Shown: piece after piece, positions 1 to 8,102 of the stretch | Layout: each line of letters starts with the position of its first letter | Numbering within the stretch: the first letter of the stretch is position 1 | Notes under the pieces: model-generated | Seen by the model: the letters and a program-made list of their open reading frames with translations, nothing else | Database searches by the model: none | What the model was told of the DNA's origin: nothing | Program-made: the position numbers and the translations under genes | Origin: Gemmatimonadota bacterium | GTDB taxonomy: Bacteria; Gemmatimonadota; Gemmatimonadetes; Gemmatimonadales; Gemmatimonadaceae | Length of the DNA: 64,000 nucleotides | Direction of reading: 5' to 3' | NCBI GenBank assembly: GCA_016704465.1 | Contig: JADJAD010000008.1 | Span: 310,001-374,000 of the forward strand

Positions 1-2
1 GG

Positions 3-371
3 TTTCTTGGGCGCATCAGCGAGACCGAGAAGGTGGCCCTCATGCGGCGGGCGTGGGCGCTGGCGTTCACGTCGCCGAAGGAAGGATGGGGTATCACGAA
101 TCTGGAAGCGGCGGCGTGCGGGACCCCGGTGGTCGCCTCGAACTCCCCTGGCATCCGGGAATCGGTGCGTGACGGGGAAACCGGCTACCTGGTCCCGCAC
201 GGTGACATCGGTGCGCTGAGCGCGTCGATGGCCCGGCTCGTCGCGACGCCGGCCCTGGTCGGCGCCCTGGGTGAGGCCGGACGTCGCTTTGCCGAACAAT
301 TCACGTGGGAGCGCTCATCGCGGGAAACCGAAGCGCACCTTGTCCGCGTGCTGCAGCCTTCAGGAGGATAG
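3..371 (+). CDS. Glycosyltransferase family 4, C-terminal fragment (5' end outside window)
   Basis: This reading frame is open from the left edge and ends with TAG at 369-371, so only the last 122 residues are present. The sequence matches the nucleotide-sugar-binding half of GT-B glycosyltransferases of family 4. It contains EGWGITNLEAAACGTPVVA, the usual E-x7-E donor-site region with the Gly-Thr-Pro-Val turn, followed by a DGETGYLV segment and a helical C-terminus. Members transfer a sugar from a nucleotide-activated donor, often for cell-surface polysaccharides. The acceptor cannot be told from this fragment. The next gene starts 5 bases downstream, so the two are probably co-transcribed. 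Confidence 0.85.
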   Translation, partial: FLGRISETEKVALMRRAWALAFTSPKEGWGITNLEAAACGTPVVASNSPGIRESVRDGETGYLVPHGDIGALSASMARLVATPALVGALGEAGRRFAEQFTWERSSRETEAHLVRVLQPSGG

Positions 372-376
372 TCCTC

Positions 377-688
377 GTGGAAGTCGTGTTTCATGCCCAT
401 AACGCCGTGATTTCCGATCGCATGCAGGAGCGTGCCTCACGCGGCCTGTCGCGGATCGCCCAGCGTGTCGAGCGCGCCGTGGATGCGACGGTGCGATTCC
501 ATCAGGATGGACCGCTGCGCCGGGTCGAGATCCGGCTGAACGCCCCCGGTCAGCGCGACCTCATCGCGCAGGGGCACTCGCGGTACTATGGCCCCGCCCT
601 CAAGATCGCGCTCGCCCACCTCGAGTCGCAGGTCGAGCACACGAGGCGGGCGCCCAAGGGGAAGTCGCGAGGCGACGCAGGCGCGTGA
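377..688 (+). CDS. hpf: Ribosome hibernation promoting factor, short HPF/RaiA-type
   Basis: The protein has 103 residues and resembles the S30AE (HPF/YfiA) domain. That domain binds between the 30S head and body and helps store inactive ribosomes. Visible family traits are the N-terminal beta strand EVVFHAHNAVISDRMQ, a long basic helix and the RVEIRLNAP strand. There is no C-terminal dimerisation domain, so it is the short form. The start is GTG at 377, chosen because AGGAGG lies at 362-367 with good spacing. A longer in-frame ORF reaches back into the upstream glycosyltransferase gene and looks spurious. The gene overlaps the start of hprK by 4 bases. An HPF gene beside PTS regulators is also known from the rpoN-hpf-ptsN loci of Proteobacteria. 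Confidence 0.8.
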   Translation: MEVVFHAHNAVISDRMQERASRGLSRIAQRVERAVDATVRFHQDGPLRRVEIRLNAPGQRDLIAQGHSRYYGPALKIALAHLESQVEHTRRAPKGKSRGDAGA

Positions 689-1659
689 GCACCACGGTCA
701 GCGTCGGGCGGCTGTTCGACCGCCTGCAGGAACCGTTGCAGCTGGAGCAGCTCGGTGGCACGGTCGGGCGGCAGCGCGAGGTGGTCAGCGCCGACCTCTC
801 GAGTCCGGGGCTGGCGCTGGCCGGCTACGTCGCGCGCTTCATGCACGAGCGCCCGCAGGTGTTCGGCGAGACGGAGATGACGTACCTCGCCTCGCTCTCG
901 GCCGAGGATCGCACGCGGCAGCTGACACTGTTCTTCTCCTTCCCGATCCCCTGCGTCTTCGTGACCAAGGGACTCGACCTCGTCGCCCCGATGCTCGAGG
1001 TGGCGGTGGCGGCGGGCGTCCCCGTGTTCCGGTCGTCGCTCAAGACCCAGGAGTTCTATCGGCGGGCAAAACCGCTGGTCGAGGACATCTTCGCCCCGAC
1101 GGCCACGCTGCACGGGTCGCTGGCCGATGTGTACGGCGTGGGAGTACTGTTCACGGGGGCAAGCGGCATCGGGAAGTCGGAGTGCGTCCTCGACCTTGTC
1201 GAGCGGGGCCATCGGCTCGTCGCCGATGATGTCGTGGTGGCCCGGCGGCGCGGGAACGAGGTCCTGATCGGGAGCGGCCATCACCTGCAGCGCCACTTCA
1301 TGGAGATCCGCGGTGTCGGGCTCATCGACGTTCCCGCCGTCTTCGGCATCCGGTCGGTCCGCCAGCAGAAGCGTATCGAGGTGGTCGTCCGGTTGATGGA
1401 GTGGACCGAGGACGCGGTCGTGGAACGCACGGGACTGGAAGGGGAGCTGACGACGATCCTGGGCGTCGAGCTCCCGATCATCACGGTGTACCTGAATCCC
1501 GGAAAGAACATCACCGTCATTGCGGAGGTGATCGCGATGAACCACTTGTTGCGCTATGCCGGTGTCAACCCGGCCGAGAGCTTCAACCAGCGGCTGATGG
1601 GGCACATGCAGCAGAAGGCGTCGGACGTGCGGCGCTACCTGATCCAGGACGATGAGTAG
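685..1659 (+). CDS. hprK: HPr kinase/phosphorylase
   Basis: This 324-residue protein is the bifunctional enzyme that phosphorylates Ser46 of HPr with ATP or pyrophosphate and also removes that phosphate. The N-terminal domain spans about residues 1-135. The catalytic domain has a P-loop GASGIGKS at 158-165, a conserved His143, an acidic pair at 181-182 and the family signature EIRGVGLIDV. The length is normal for the family (about 310-330). The GTG start at 685 overlaps the upstream gene by 4 bases. The adjacent ptsH encodes an HPr with an intact Ser46, so kinase and target sit in one operon. This suggests the operon senses sugar or energy status and does more than transport. Confidence 0.95.
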   Translation: MSTTVSVGRLFDRLQEPLQLEQLGGTVGRQREVVSADLSSPGLALAGYVARFMHERPQVFGETEMTYLASLSAEDRTRQLTLFFSFPIPCVFVTKGLDLVAPMLEVAVAAGVPVFRSSLKTQEFYRRAKPLVEDIFAPTATLHGSLADVYGVGVLFTGASGIGKSECVLDLVERGHRLVADDVVVARRRGNEVLIGSGHHLQRHFMEIRGVGLIDVPAVFGIRSVRQQKRIEVVVRLMEWTEDAVVERTGLEGELTTILGVELPIITVYLNPGKNITVIAEVIAMNHLLRYAGVNPAESFNQRLMGHMQQKASDVRRYLIQDDE

Positions 1660-2065
1660 CGTGCGGGCGGTCGTGGCCGGCCACGGCGACTTTGCCGCCG
1701 GCCTGCTGTCGGCGGTCCTGCAGATCACGGGGCGAGACGATGTGTTCGTGGGGCTCTCCAATCGCGCCCTCAGTGCCCAGGACGTCGATCGGGCGCTGCG
1801 CGCCGCGGTCGCGGCGGGCCCGGTTCAGGTCATCTTCACCGACCTGCCGGCCGGGAGCTGCACGATGGCTGCCCGTCGGCTGCAACGTGAGGACCCGCTG
1901 CTGGTCGTGGTCACCGGCGTCAACCTCGCGACGCTGCTCGACTTCGTCTTTTCAGAAGGCCCCGACGCCGTGTCGGCGGCCGGATCGGCGGTAGAGAAGG
2001 GGCGGGCAGCGCTCGCCATTGCCGGCGCGAGTCCAGCGCGCGGAGGAGAGACTCGTGACCATTGA
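1652..2065 (+). CDS. PTS mannose-family EIIA component
   Basis: The protein has 137 residues and belongs to the mannose/fructose EIIA family, a cytoplasmic domain that takes phosphate from HPr on a histidine and passes it to EIIB. The active-site histidine is His11 in the N-terminal AGHGDFAAGL motif, at the usual place. A second conserved region, FTDLPAGS, is also present. It is a separate polypeptide and is not fused to EIIB as in E. coli ManX. The ATG start overlaps the end of hprK by 8 bases, and the next gene begins inside this one, so the genes are translationally linked. The sugar specificity cannot be read from the sequence. Confidence 0.9.
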   Translation: MSSVRAVVAGHGDFAAGLLSAVLQITGRDDVFVGLSNRALSAQDVDRALRAAVAAGPVQVIFTDLPAGSCTMAARRLQREDPLLVVVTGVNLATLLDFVFSEGPDAVSAAGSAVEKGRAALAIAGASPARGGETRDH

Positions 2066-2546
2066 GATGTACCGTATCGACGATCGCCTGATCCACGGCC
2101 AGGTGGTCGTGGGCTGGGGGCAGCCGCTCGACCTGCAGTTCATCGTCCTCGTGGACGAAGAGGTCGCCGCCAGCGATTGGGAGCAGGAGCTGTATCGCAT
2201 GGGGGTGCCCCCGGAAATGGAGGTCCACTTCGAGTCCGTGGCCAGCGCGGCGACTCGACTCCCGGGCTTTCAGGCGGATCCGCGCCCGGGGTTGCTGCTG
2301 ACCGGCGATATCAACACGATGGCGCGCTTGGTCGAGGCCAGCGGCAGCATCCAGTCGGTGACGCTCGGGGGCATCCACCACAAGCCCGGGCGCATGCAGC
2401 GACTGCGCTATGTCTTCCTCACCCCGTCCGAGGAGGGGGAATTGCGCGCGCTCGCGCGGGGCGGCGTCGCCGTGAGTGCGCAGGACGTCCCGGCGGCCCG
2501 TGCCCTGACGCTCGACGAGGTGCTCGGCGGCGAGGGCAATCGATGA
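2055..2546 (+). CDS. PTS mannose-family EIIB component
   Basis: This 163-residue cytoplasmic subunit accepts phosphate from EIIA on a histidine and phosphorylates the sugar moved by EIIC and EIID. The active-site His14 sits in YRIDDRLIHGQVVVGW, the hallmark of this family. A GTG start at 2055 was chosen because GGAGGAG lies just upstream at 2042-2048 and the conserved motif then falls near the N-terminus. The ORF extends further upstream, but those residues match nothing. The gene overlaps EIIA by 11 bases and EIIC by 4. The length is typical for a single-domain EIIB of the sorbose/mannose class. Confidence 0.92.
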   Translation: MTIEMYRIDDRLIHGQVVVGWGQPLDLQFIVLVDEEVAASDWEQELYRMGVPPEMEVHFESVASAATRLPGFQADPRPGLLLTGDINTMARLVEASGSIQSVTLGGIHHKPGRMQRLRYVFLTPSEEGELRALARGGVAVSAQDVPAARALTLDEVLGGEGNR

Positions 2547-3229
2547 ACCCGGTGGAAACGGGGGCACTCTCCGTCCTGGGCGCCGTCCTCGGGCTCGACG
2601 TCGTGAGCTTTCCGCAAGCCATGCTCTCGCGCCCGCTGGTTGCGGCCACCCTCACCGGGGCCCTGATGGGGGCGCCGGAGCGCGGGCTCATTCTGGGTGC
2701 CACGCTCGAGTGCTTCGCGCTCGAGACGCTCCCGGTCGGCGCGTCCCGCTATCCCGAGTGGGGGTCGTCGGCCGTCGTCGGCGGGACCCTCGTGGCGCTC
2801 CCCGATGCACGCGGCGCCGGTGCCCTCCTGCTGGCGGTGATGCTCACGCTCGCCTGGGCCTGGGTGGGGGGATGGTCGATGGTGCAGCTGCGCCGGCTCA
2901 ACGCCCGCTGGGCCCGCACGCGACACGACGCCGTGTCGCGCGGGTCGCGCCGAACCGTGGTCGGGTTGCAGCTGTACGGCCTGACGGCCGACCTGGCCCG
3001 GGGGGCGCTGATGACCGCGATCGGGCTGACGCTGTTCGTGCCACTGGTGCACATCGCCAGCGACCGGTGGTCGAGTCCCGACGTGGTCACCCGCGGCGTT
3101 CTCATGGCGCTGGCCGGCATCGTCGCCGCCGCCGCCACGCACAAGCTCTTTCACGCGATCTCGGGCACCCGCTGGTACATGCTGGCGGGGCTGGCGATCG
3201 GCGCCGCGCTGCTGGGAGTCGTCCAGTGA
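2543..3229 (+). CDS. PTS mannose-family EIIC membrane component
   Basis: The protein has 228 residues and several hydrophobic segments, consistent with the EIIC subunit of the mannose/sorbose PTS family, which forms the sugar path together with EIID. Family traits include the N-terminal LGAVLGLDVVSFPQAMLSRP stretch, ATLECFALETLPVGAS in the middle and hydrophobic helices at the C-terminus. The ATG overlaps the EIIB stop (ATGA type). It is shorter than E. coli ManY (about 266 residues). No frameshift is visible. The substrate is unknown. Confidence 0.85.
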   Translation: MNPVETGALSVLGAVLGLDVVSFPQAMLSRPLVAATLTGALMGAPERGLILGATLECFALETLPVGASRYPEWGSSAVVGGTLVALPDARGAGALLLAVMLTLAWAWVGGWSMVQLRRLNARWARTRHDAVSRGSRRTVVGLQLYGLTADLARGALMTAIGLTLFVPLVHIASDRWSSPDVVTRGVLMALAGIVAAAATHKLFHAISGTRWYMLAGLAIGAALLGVVQ

Positions 3230-3987
3230 CGGAGAGCGCCGCGACCCTTCCGCTCGGCACCCGAGGGGCAATCCTGCTGCGCATGCTCGCGATCCAGGCG
3301 TCGTGGAACTATGAGACGCTCGTGGGCAACGGCATCGGGTTCTGCGTGGAACCCGCCCTGCGCCGACTGCCGGGGGGAACGGGCGGCGTCCCGTACCGTG
3401 CCGCGCTCGCCCGGCAGAGCCAGTACTTCAATGCGCACCCGTACATGGCCGCCGTGGCCGTGGGTGCGCTCGCCCGGGCCGAACTGGACGGGGTCGAGCC
3501 GGCGAAGATCGAGCGATTCCGCACCGCCTTGTGCGGGCCGCTGGGCAGCGTCGGCGATCGGCTCGTGTGGGCGGCATGGCTGCCGCTCTGTGCGCTCGGG
3601 GCGCTGCTGGTCTTTGCGCTCGGCGCGGGGCCGGTGGGCACCGTCCTCACGTTCCTGATATCGTACAACGTCGGACACCTGGCGCTGCGCGTGTGGGGGA
3701 TCAATGTGGGGTGGCGCGAGGGGCTGCGGGTGGCGCATGCCCTCGGGAGCCCGGTCCTGCGTCAGGGGCCGGACTGGCTCGCCCGTGCCGGCACGCTCGT
3801 CGCCGGGGTCGCCCTGCCGCTCGTCGTGCAGCGACTGGTCGGCACGGGACGCGCCGTGCTGATCGAGGTGTTGCTCGCGGTGCTCGTGGGCGCGTTCCTC
3901 GTGACGCGCCTGCACGGCCGCATCGAGGTGTGGAAGTGGTCGTTAGGCGTGCTCGTCCTGTTTGCCCTCTACTCGGTACTCCGCTGA
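3226..3987 (+). CDS. PTS mannose-family EIID membrane component
   Basis: This 253-residue protein matches the EIID subunit, which is found only in the mannose PTS family. The N-terminal half carries the conserved SWNYETLVGNGIGFCVEPAL region and a QSQYFNAHPYMA motif, with the GPLGSVGDRL loop after it. The C-terminal third is hydrophobic. The GTG start at 3226 overlaps the EIIC stop, and the stop overlaps the ptsH start, so translation of the whole series is coupled. It is somewhat shorter than E. coli ManZ (about 283 residues). It contains one of the TTA-GGC leucine-glycine codon pairs noted elsewhere (3943-3948). Confidence 0.88.
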   Translation: MTESAATLPLGTRGAILLRMLAIQASWNYETLVGNGIGFCVEPALRRLPGGTGGVPYRAALARQSQYFNAHPYMAAVAVGALARAELDGVEPAKIERFRTALCGPLGSVGDRLVWAAWLPLCALGALLVFALGAGPVGTVLTFLISYNVGHLALRVWGINVGWREGLRVAHALGSPVLRQGPDWLARAGTLVAGVALPLVVQRLVGTGRAVLIEVLLAVLVGAFLVTRLHGRIEVWKWSLGVLVLFALYSVLR

Positions 3988-4253
3988 TGGTCGAACGCTC
4001 CGTCGAGGTTGTCAACAAGAACGGCATTCACGCGCGCCCCGCCGCCGAGATCGTCAAGACGGCGGGGAAGTTCAAGAGCCACATCACGCTGGCGCGCGAG
4101 GACCTCGAGGTGAACGGCAAGAGCATCATGGGTGTCATGATGCTCGCGGCCGAGTGCGGCTCACAGGTGCAACTGCGCGCCGACGGCCCCGATGCCGGCG
4201 AGGCGGTGGAAGCGCTCACGCGCCTCATCTCCGGCAAGTTCGGCGAGGGCTGA
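3987..4253 (+). CDS. ptsH: Phosphocarrier protein HPr
   Basis: This 88-residue protein is the general PTS phosphate carrier. Both regulatory residues are present: His15 in KNGIHARPA, phosphorylated by enzyme I, and Ser46 in NGKSIMGVM, the target of HPr kinase. The intact Ser46 fits the hprK gene in the same operon. The length is normal. The ATG start at 3987 shares a base with the EIID stop codon. ptsI follows after 6 bases. Confidence 0.97.
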   Translation: MVERSVEVVNKNGIHARPAAEIVKTAGKFKSHITLAREDLEVNGKSIMGVMMLAAECGSQVQLRADGPDAGEAVEALTRLISGKFGEG

Positions 4254-4259
4254 TCGCCC

Positions 4260-6023
4260 ATGGATCGCGCCATCGTCGGGATCTCCGCGTCGCCGGGCAT
4301 TGTCCTGGGCCCCGTCCACCTGCTCCGGTGGGAGGTCCCTGATGTGCCGCATCGCATCATCCCCGACGAGGAGGTGGATCGCGAGATCGCGCGGCTGAAC
4401 GACGCGCTGGAGCGCGCCAAGGAACGACTGCGCGCGGTGCGCGATCGCGCGGAGCGCCACGCAGGTCCCGAGGAAGCGGCGATCTTCGAGGTGCAGGTCT
4501 CCATCCTCGATGACGCGGAGCTGGGCAAGCGCACCGAGTCGTACATCCGCCAGAACCTCGGCGCCGAGAAGGCCTTCGACCTCGTGCTGCTGGAGTGGCG
4601 CCAGACCTTCGCGCGATCGGCCGTCCCGATGATGCGGGAGCGCGTCGGGGACCTGATGGACGTGCACATTCGCGTCCTGTCCGTCCTGCTCGGCCTCCCC
4701 GATCACGATCCCGTCGACGTTCCCAAGGGGGCGAATGCGATCCTGGTCACGCACGACCTCACGCCCAGCCTCACCGTGCAGCTCGATCGCGACGCGATCG
4801 CCGGGATCGCCACGGACCTGGGGACGCGCACCTCGCACGTCGCGATCCTGGCCCGCTCGTTAGGGCTGCCCGCCGTCGTCGGCCTGCGCGACGCCGTCGG
4901 CCGCCTGCGAGGCGACGAGTACGTCGTGCTCGACGGGTCGAGCGGCATCCTGGTGGTCAATCCGAGTGCGGCGGAGATCGACACCTTCCGCAATCGCGCG
5001 ATCGCCGAGGCCCAGACCGAGGCCGAGCTGCTGGAGGCCGCCGACCAGGATGCCATCACCACGGACGGGGTGCGCATCACCATCCGCGCGAATGTCGACA
5101 TGCCCGACGAGGCGGAGCAGGCGGCACGGAGCGGCGCCGATGGGGTCGGGCTGATGCGCACCGAGTTCCTCGTGGTGGGGCGCGCCAGCATGCCCGACGA
5201 GGACGAGCAGTACCGGGCCTACACGCGGGTGGTCAGGGCGTTCGGCGGTCGCCCGGTCGTCATCCGCACCTTCGACGTCGGCGGGGACAAGCTCCCGGTG
5301 GGCGGGTTTCCGGCCGAGCCGAATCCGTTCCTCGGGTGGCGCGCCATCCGGATGTGCCTGGACGAGCCGGAGATCTTCAAGGTGCAGCTGCGCGCGCTGC
5401 TGCGTGCCGCGATGCACGGCGACGTGCGCATCATGCTCCCGCTGGTCGTCAGCCTCGACGAGGTGCTGGCGGCGCGCAAGCTGCTCGGGGAAAGTGCCGA
5501 CGAACTCGAGCGGCGCGGCGTCGCGTGCAAGCGCGACGTCCCGCTGGGCATCATGATCGAGACCCCCGCGGCCGTGATCGCGGCCGACACCTTCGTCGAC
5601 GACGTGGCCTTCTTCTCGATCGGCACCAATGACCTGGTGCAGTACACCCTGGCGGTCGATCGCGGCAATGCCAACCTCGCGGGGCGGTTCACCCCCTTGC
5701 ACCCGTCGGTCCTCCGGCTGGTGAAGCGCACGGTCGAGGTGGGGGCCCTCCACGAGCTCGACGTGTCGGTCTGCGGCGAGATGGCCTCGCAACCGCTCAT
5801 GGCCTTTGCCCTGATCGGCCTCGGCCTCCGCTCGCTGAGCGTGAATCCGCGGGCCGTGCCGCTCGTCAAGCGACTGGTGCGCGGGTTGAGCATCTCGTTC
5901 GCCGCCGAGGCCGTGGCCGCGGCATTGCAGGCACGCACCGCGCCCGAGGCCGAACGACAGCTCAAGTACCGGCTCCTCGCCGCGTTTGGCGACGCCGCGT
6001 TCCTGCGCGACAGCGTGACCTGA
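4260..6023 (+). CDS. ptsI: Phosphoenolpyruvate-protein phosphotransferase (enzyme I)
   Basis: This 587-residue cytoplasmic enzyme moves phosphate from phosphoenolpyruvate to HPr. The N-terminal HPr-binding and swivelling domains contain the phosphorylated His193 in GTRTSHVAILAR. The C-terminal PEP-binding barrel shows TFDVGGDKLP, the GIMIETPAA region, FSIGTNDLVQYTLAVDR and the SVCGEM active-site cysteine. The length is close to the usual 570-580. It is the last gene of the hprK-PTS operon. About 200 bases without a gene follow. They contain GC-rich inverted segments but no clear intrinsic terminator. Confidence 0.97.
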   Translation: MDRAIVGISASPGIVLGPVHLLRWEVPDVPHRIIPDEEVDREIARLNDALERAKERLRAVRDRAERHAGPEEAAIFEVQVSILDDAELGKRTESYIRQNLGAEKAFDLVLLEWRQTFARSAVPMMRERVGDLMDVHIRVLSVLLGLPDHDPVDVPKGANAILVTHDLTPSLTVQLDRDAIAGIATDLGTRTSHVAILARSLGLPAVVGLRDAVGRLRGDEYVVLDGSSGILVVNPSAAEIDTFRNRAIAEAQTEAELLEAADQDAITTDGVRITIRANVDMPDEAEQAARSGADGVGLMRTEFLVVGRASMPDEDEQYRAYTRVVRAFGGRPVVIRTFDVGGDKLPVGGFPAEPNPFLGWRAIRMCLDEPEIFKVQLRALLRAAMHGDVRIMLPLVVSLDEVLAARKLLGESADELERRGVACKRDVPLGIMIETPAAVIAADTFVDDVAFFSIGTNDLVQYTLAVDRGNANLAGRFTPLHPSVLRLVKRTVEVGALHELDVSVCGEMASQPLMAFALIGLGLRSLSVNPRAVPLVKRLVRGLSISFAAEAVAAALQARTAPEAERQLKYRLLAAFGDAAFLRDSVT

Positions 6024-6223
6024 GCGCGACCCGCGCGCTGCGGCCGGCGTGACGCGCGTGCGCGAGGCCTGCGCGAGGCGCGCGCGAGGCGGAACCGCAG
6101 GGAATCCACCGATGGGACGGGACTCGTCGGTTGCCGCGCTCCAATTCGGGTCGTTATCGTTGTTGACCCGCCGTCACCCGCTCGTGACGATGCCCCCTCC
6201 TTCCCGCAAGTGCGAGTCGATCC

Positions 6224-7304
6224 GTGGCCGAACGTCACCTGTTCTCCTCCGAGTCCGTCACCGAAGGGCATCCTGACAAGGTGGCCGATGCCATCTCCGA
6301 TGCGGTCCTCGACGAAATGCTGCGCAGCGACCCGCAGTCGCGGGTGGCCTGCGAGACCATGGTGACGACGGGACTCGCGATGATCTTCGGCGAGATCACC
6401 ACCTCCGCGTGGGTCGACTTGCGGGAGGTCGTGCGGCAAACGATCAAACGCATCGGCTACACCGAGGCCGGCATCGGCTTCGACGCCGATTCGTGCGGGG
6501 TGCTGAATGCCATCGGTCGGCAGTCGCGCGACATCGCGCAGGGGGTGGACACCGGCGGCGCCGGCGACCAGGGGATGATGTTCGGCTACGCCTGCAACGA
6601 GACGGACGACCTGATGCCGCTCCCCATCACCCTGGCGCATCGCTTGACGCACGCGCTGGCCGAGCGACGCCGCGACGGCACGCTGCCGTGGCTGCGGCCG
6701 GATGGCAAGTCGCAGGTGACGGTGCTGTACGAGGACGGAACGCCGGTCGAAGTGGAGACGGTCGTCATCTCCACGCAGCACGCCGACACGGTCTCGAACG
6801 CCAAGATCCATGCAGGCGTGACCCGGGAGGTCATCGAGGCGGTCATCCCCGTCGAACTGCGCGCCCGGCGCATGCGCAAGCATGGGCCGCCACGGCGGCG
6901 GCGCGTTCAGCGGCAAGGATCCGTCGAAGGTCGACCGCTCGGGGGCGTATGCGGCGCGCTGGGTGGCCAAGAACATCGTGGCCGCCGGGCTCGCCCGACG
7001 CGTGGAGGTGCAGTTGGCCTATGCCATCGGCGTCGCCGAGCCGGTGTCGATCATGGTCGACTCGTTCGGAACCGGGACGGTGACCGACACACGGATCACG
7101 CAGGCGGTGCGCGAGGTATTCAAGCTCACCCCCCGTGACATCATCCACGCGCTCGACCTGCGCAAGCCGATCTATGCCCCGACGTCGGCCTACGGACACT
7201 TCGGGCGCGCGCCGGAGAAGATCGGGCGGGGCAAGCATGCGGCTACGACGTTCAGCTGGGAGCGAACGAACAAGGTGGCAGACCTGAAGCGCGCGGTGCG
7301 TTAG
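6224..7304 (+). pseudogene. metK: S-adenosylmethionine synthase with an internal deletion and frameshift
   Basis: MetK makes S-adenosylmethionine from methionine and ATP. The N-terminal part from GTG 6224 is clean, with FSSESVTEGHPDKVADAISD, GGAGDQGMMFGYA and the normal central region up to about 6866. The C-terminal part restarts in another frame at 6882 with MGRHGGGAFSGKDPSKVDRS and runs normally to TAG 7304. Between them about 35 residues are absent. In all MetK proteins this stretch contains the NPTGRF, GGPxGD and GLTGRK-DTYGG motifs, which build the active site. The frame also changes. As written, the gene cannot make an active enzyme. Because MetK is nearly always essential, an assembly deletion or a second copy elsewhere is more likely than true loss. 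I found no SAM riboswitch in the 200-base leader. Confidence 0.85.
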
Positions 7305-7385
7305 CGCGTGGTGCGTTAGCGCGTGGTGCGTTAGCGCGTGGTGCGTTCGTGCGTGGTGCGCTAGCGCGTGGTGCGCTCGCGCGTG
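7296..7385 (+). repeat. Six tandem copies of a 15-bp unit
   Basis: The unit GTGCGTTAGCGCGTG is repeated six times (7296, 7311, 7326, 7341, 7356, 7371). The first three copies are identical and the last three carry 1-3 changes. The first copy contains the last codons and the TAG stop of metK, and the array fills the spacer before the next gene. In the metK frame each of the first three copies supplies a stop. Confidence 0.95.
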
Positions 7386-7402
7386 TACCCGGAGGACGGC
7401 TG

Positions 7403-7942
7403 ATGAGCACGATGGTGGAGGTGTCGGTGGCCCGACTGGGACTCGACGGCAGCACCAACACATACGTGGTCATTCTCAAGGAATCTGGTGGCGACCGTGT
7501 CCTGCCGATCTGGATCGGGCAGGCGGAAGCGGAATCGATCCTGCTCGAGATGAACCACGTGAAGAAGGAGCGGCCGCTCACCCACGACCTGTGCAAGGCG
7601 CTGATCGTGGGGCTGGGCGGCGTGCTGACGCGGGTCGACATCACCCGGGTGCGGAAAGGGACGTACTTCGCGGAACTGCACGTCGACCGCGGCTCGGAGA
7701 CCTATCGTATCGATGCCCGTCCGTCGGACAGCATCGCGATCGCACTGCGCGTGCCGGCCCCGATCTTCGTTGACGAGGTGCTGCTCGCCCTGCCGGGCGA
7801 GGAGGCGCAGGAGGCGGAGGAGGAGGGGGGACTGCTCCCCGAAACGCCCCCCGTGCAGAGCACCGACGAGATGACGGCCGACCAGCTCAAGCAGTACCTG
7901 TCGGGATTGCGTCCCGAGGATTTTGGCAAGTTTCACCTCTGA
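7403..7942 (+). CDS. Bifunctional nuclease family protein (DUF151/BFN)
   Basis: This 179-residue protein matches the BFN domain family. Typical features are the N-terminal MVEVSVARLGLD strand, the VLPIWIGQAEAESI segment, the RPLTHDLCKALI helix and the DARPSDSIAIALRV core followed by an acidic C-terminal tail. Plant and some bacterial members have been reported to have RNase and DNase activity, but the role of most bacterial homologues is unclear. The ATG at 7403 has GGAGG at 7391-7395. The longer ORF start lies inside the 15-bp repeat array and is unlikely. The tail, rich in Glu and Pro, may be flexible. Confidence 0.88.
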   Translation: MSTMVEVSVARLGLDGSTNTYVVILKESGGDRVLPIWIGQAEAESILLEMNHVKKERPLTHDLCKALIVGLGGVLTRVDITRVRKGTYFAELHVDRGSETYRIDARPSDSIAIALRVPAPIFVDEVLLALPGEEAQEAEEEGGLLPETPPVQSTDEMTADQLKQYLSGLRPEDFGKFHL

Positions 7943-8102
7943 GATCGGGTCGCGCGACATGCTGCACCATTGGACCCCATCGCACGCGTGCGAAGCGCGC
8001 CGCGGTTCCGTGCCGCGGCGCGCCGAGCGTGCAGTCACGCGTGCGCCTACCGGCCGTCGAAGGGCCGCAGGGACCGGAGCGCACGGCCTCGCCCGCCGAC
8101 TG

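Noticed and set aside
6024..6223. Possible SAM riboswitch before metK
   Set aside because: No SAM-I, SAM-II or SAM/SAH core motif could be found; the GC-rich leader shows only short inverted segments.
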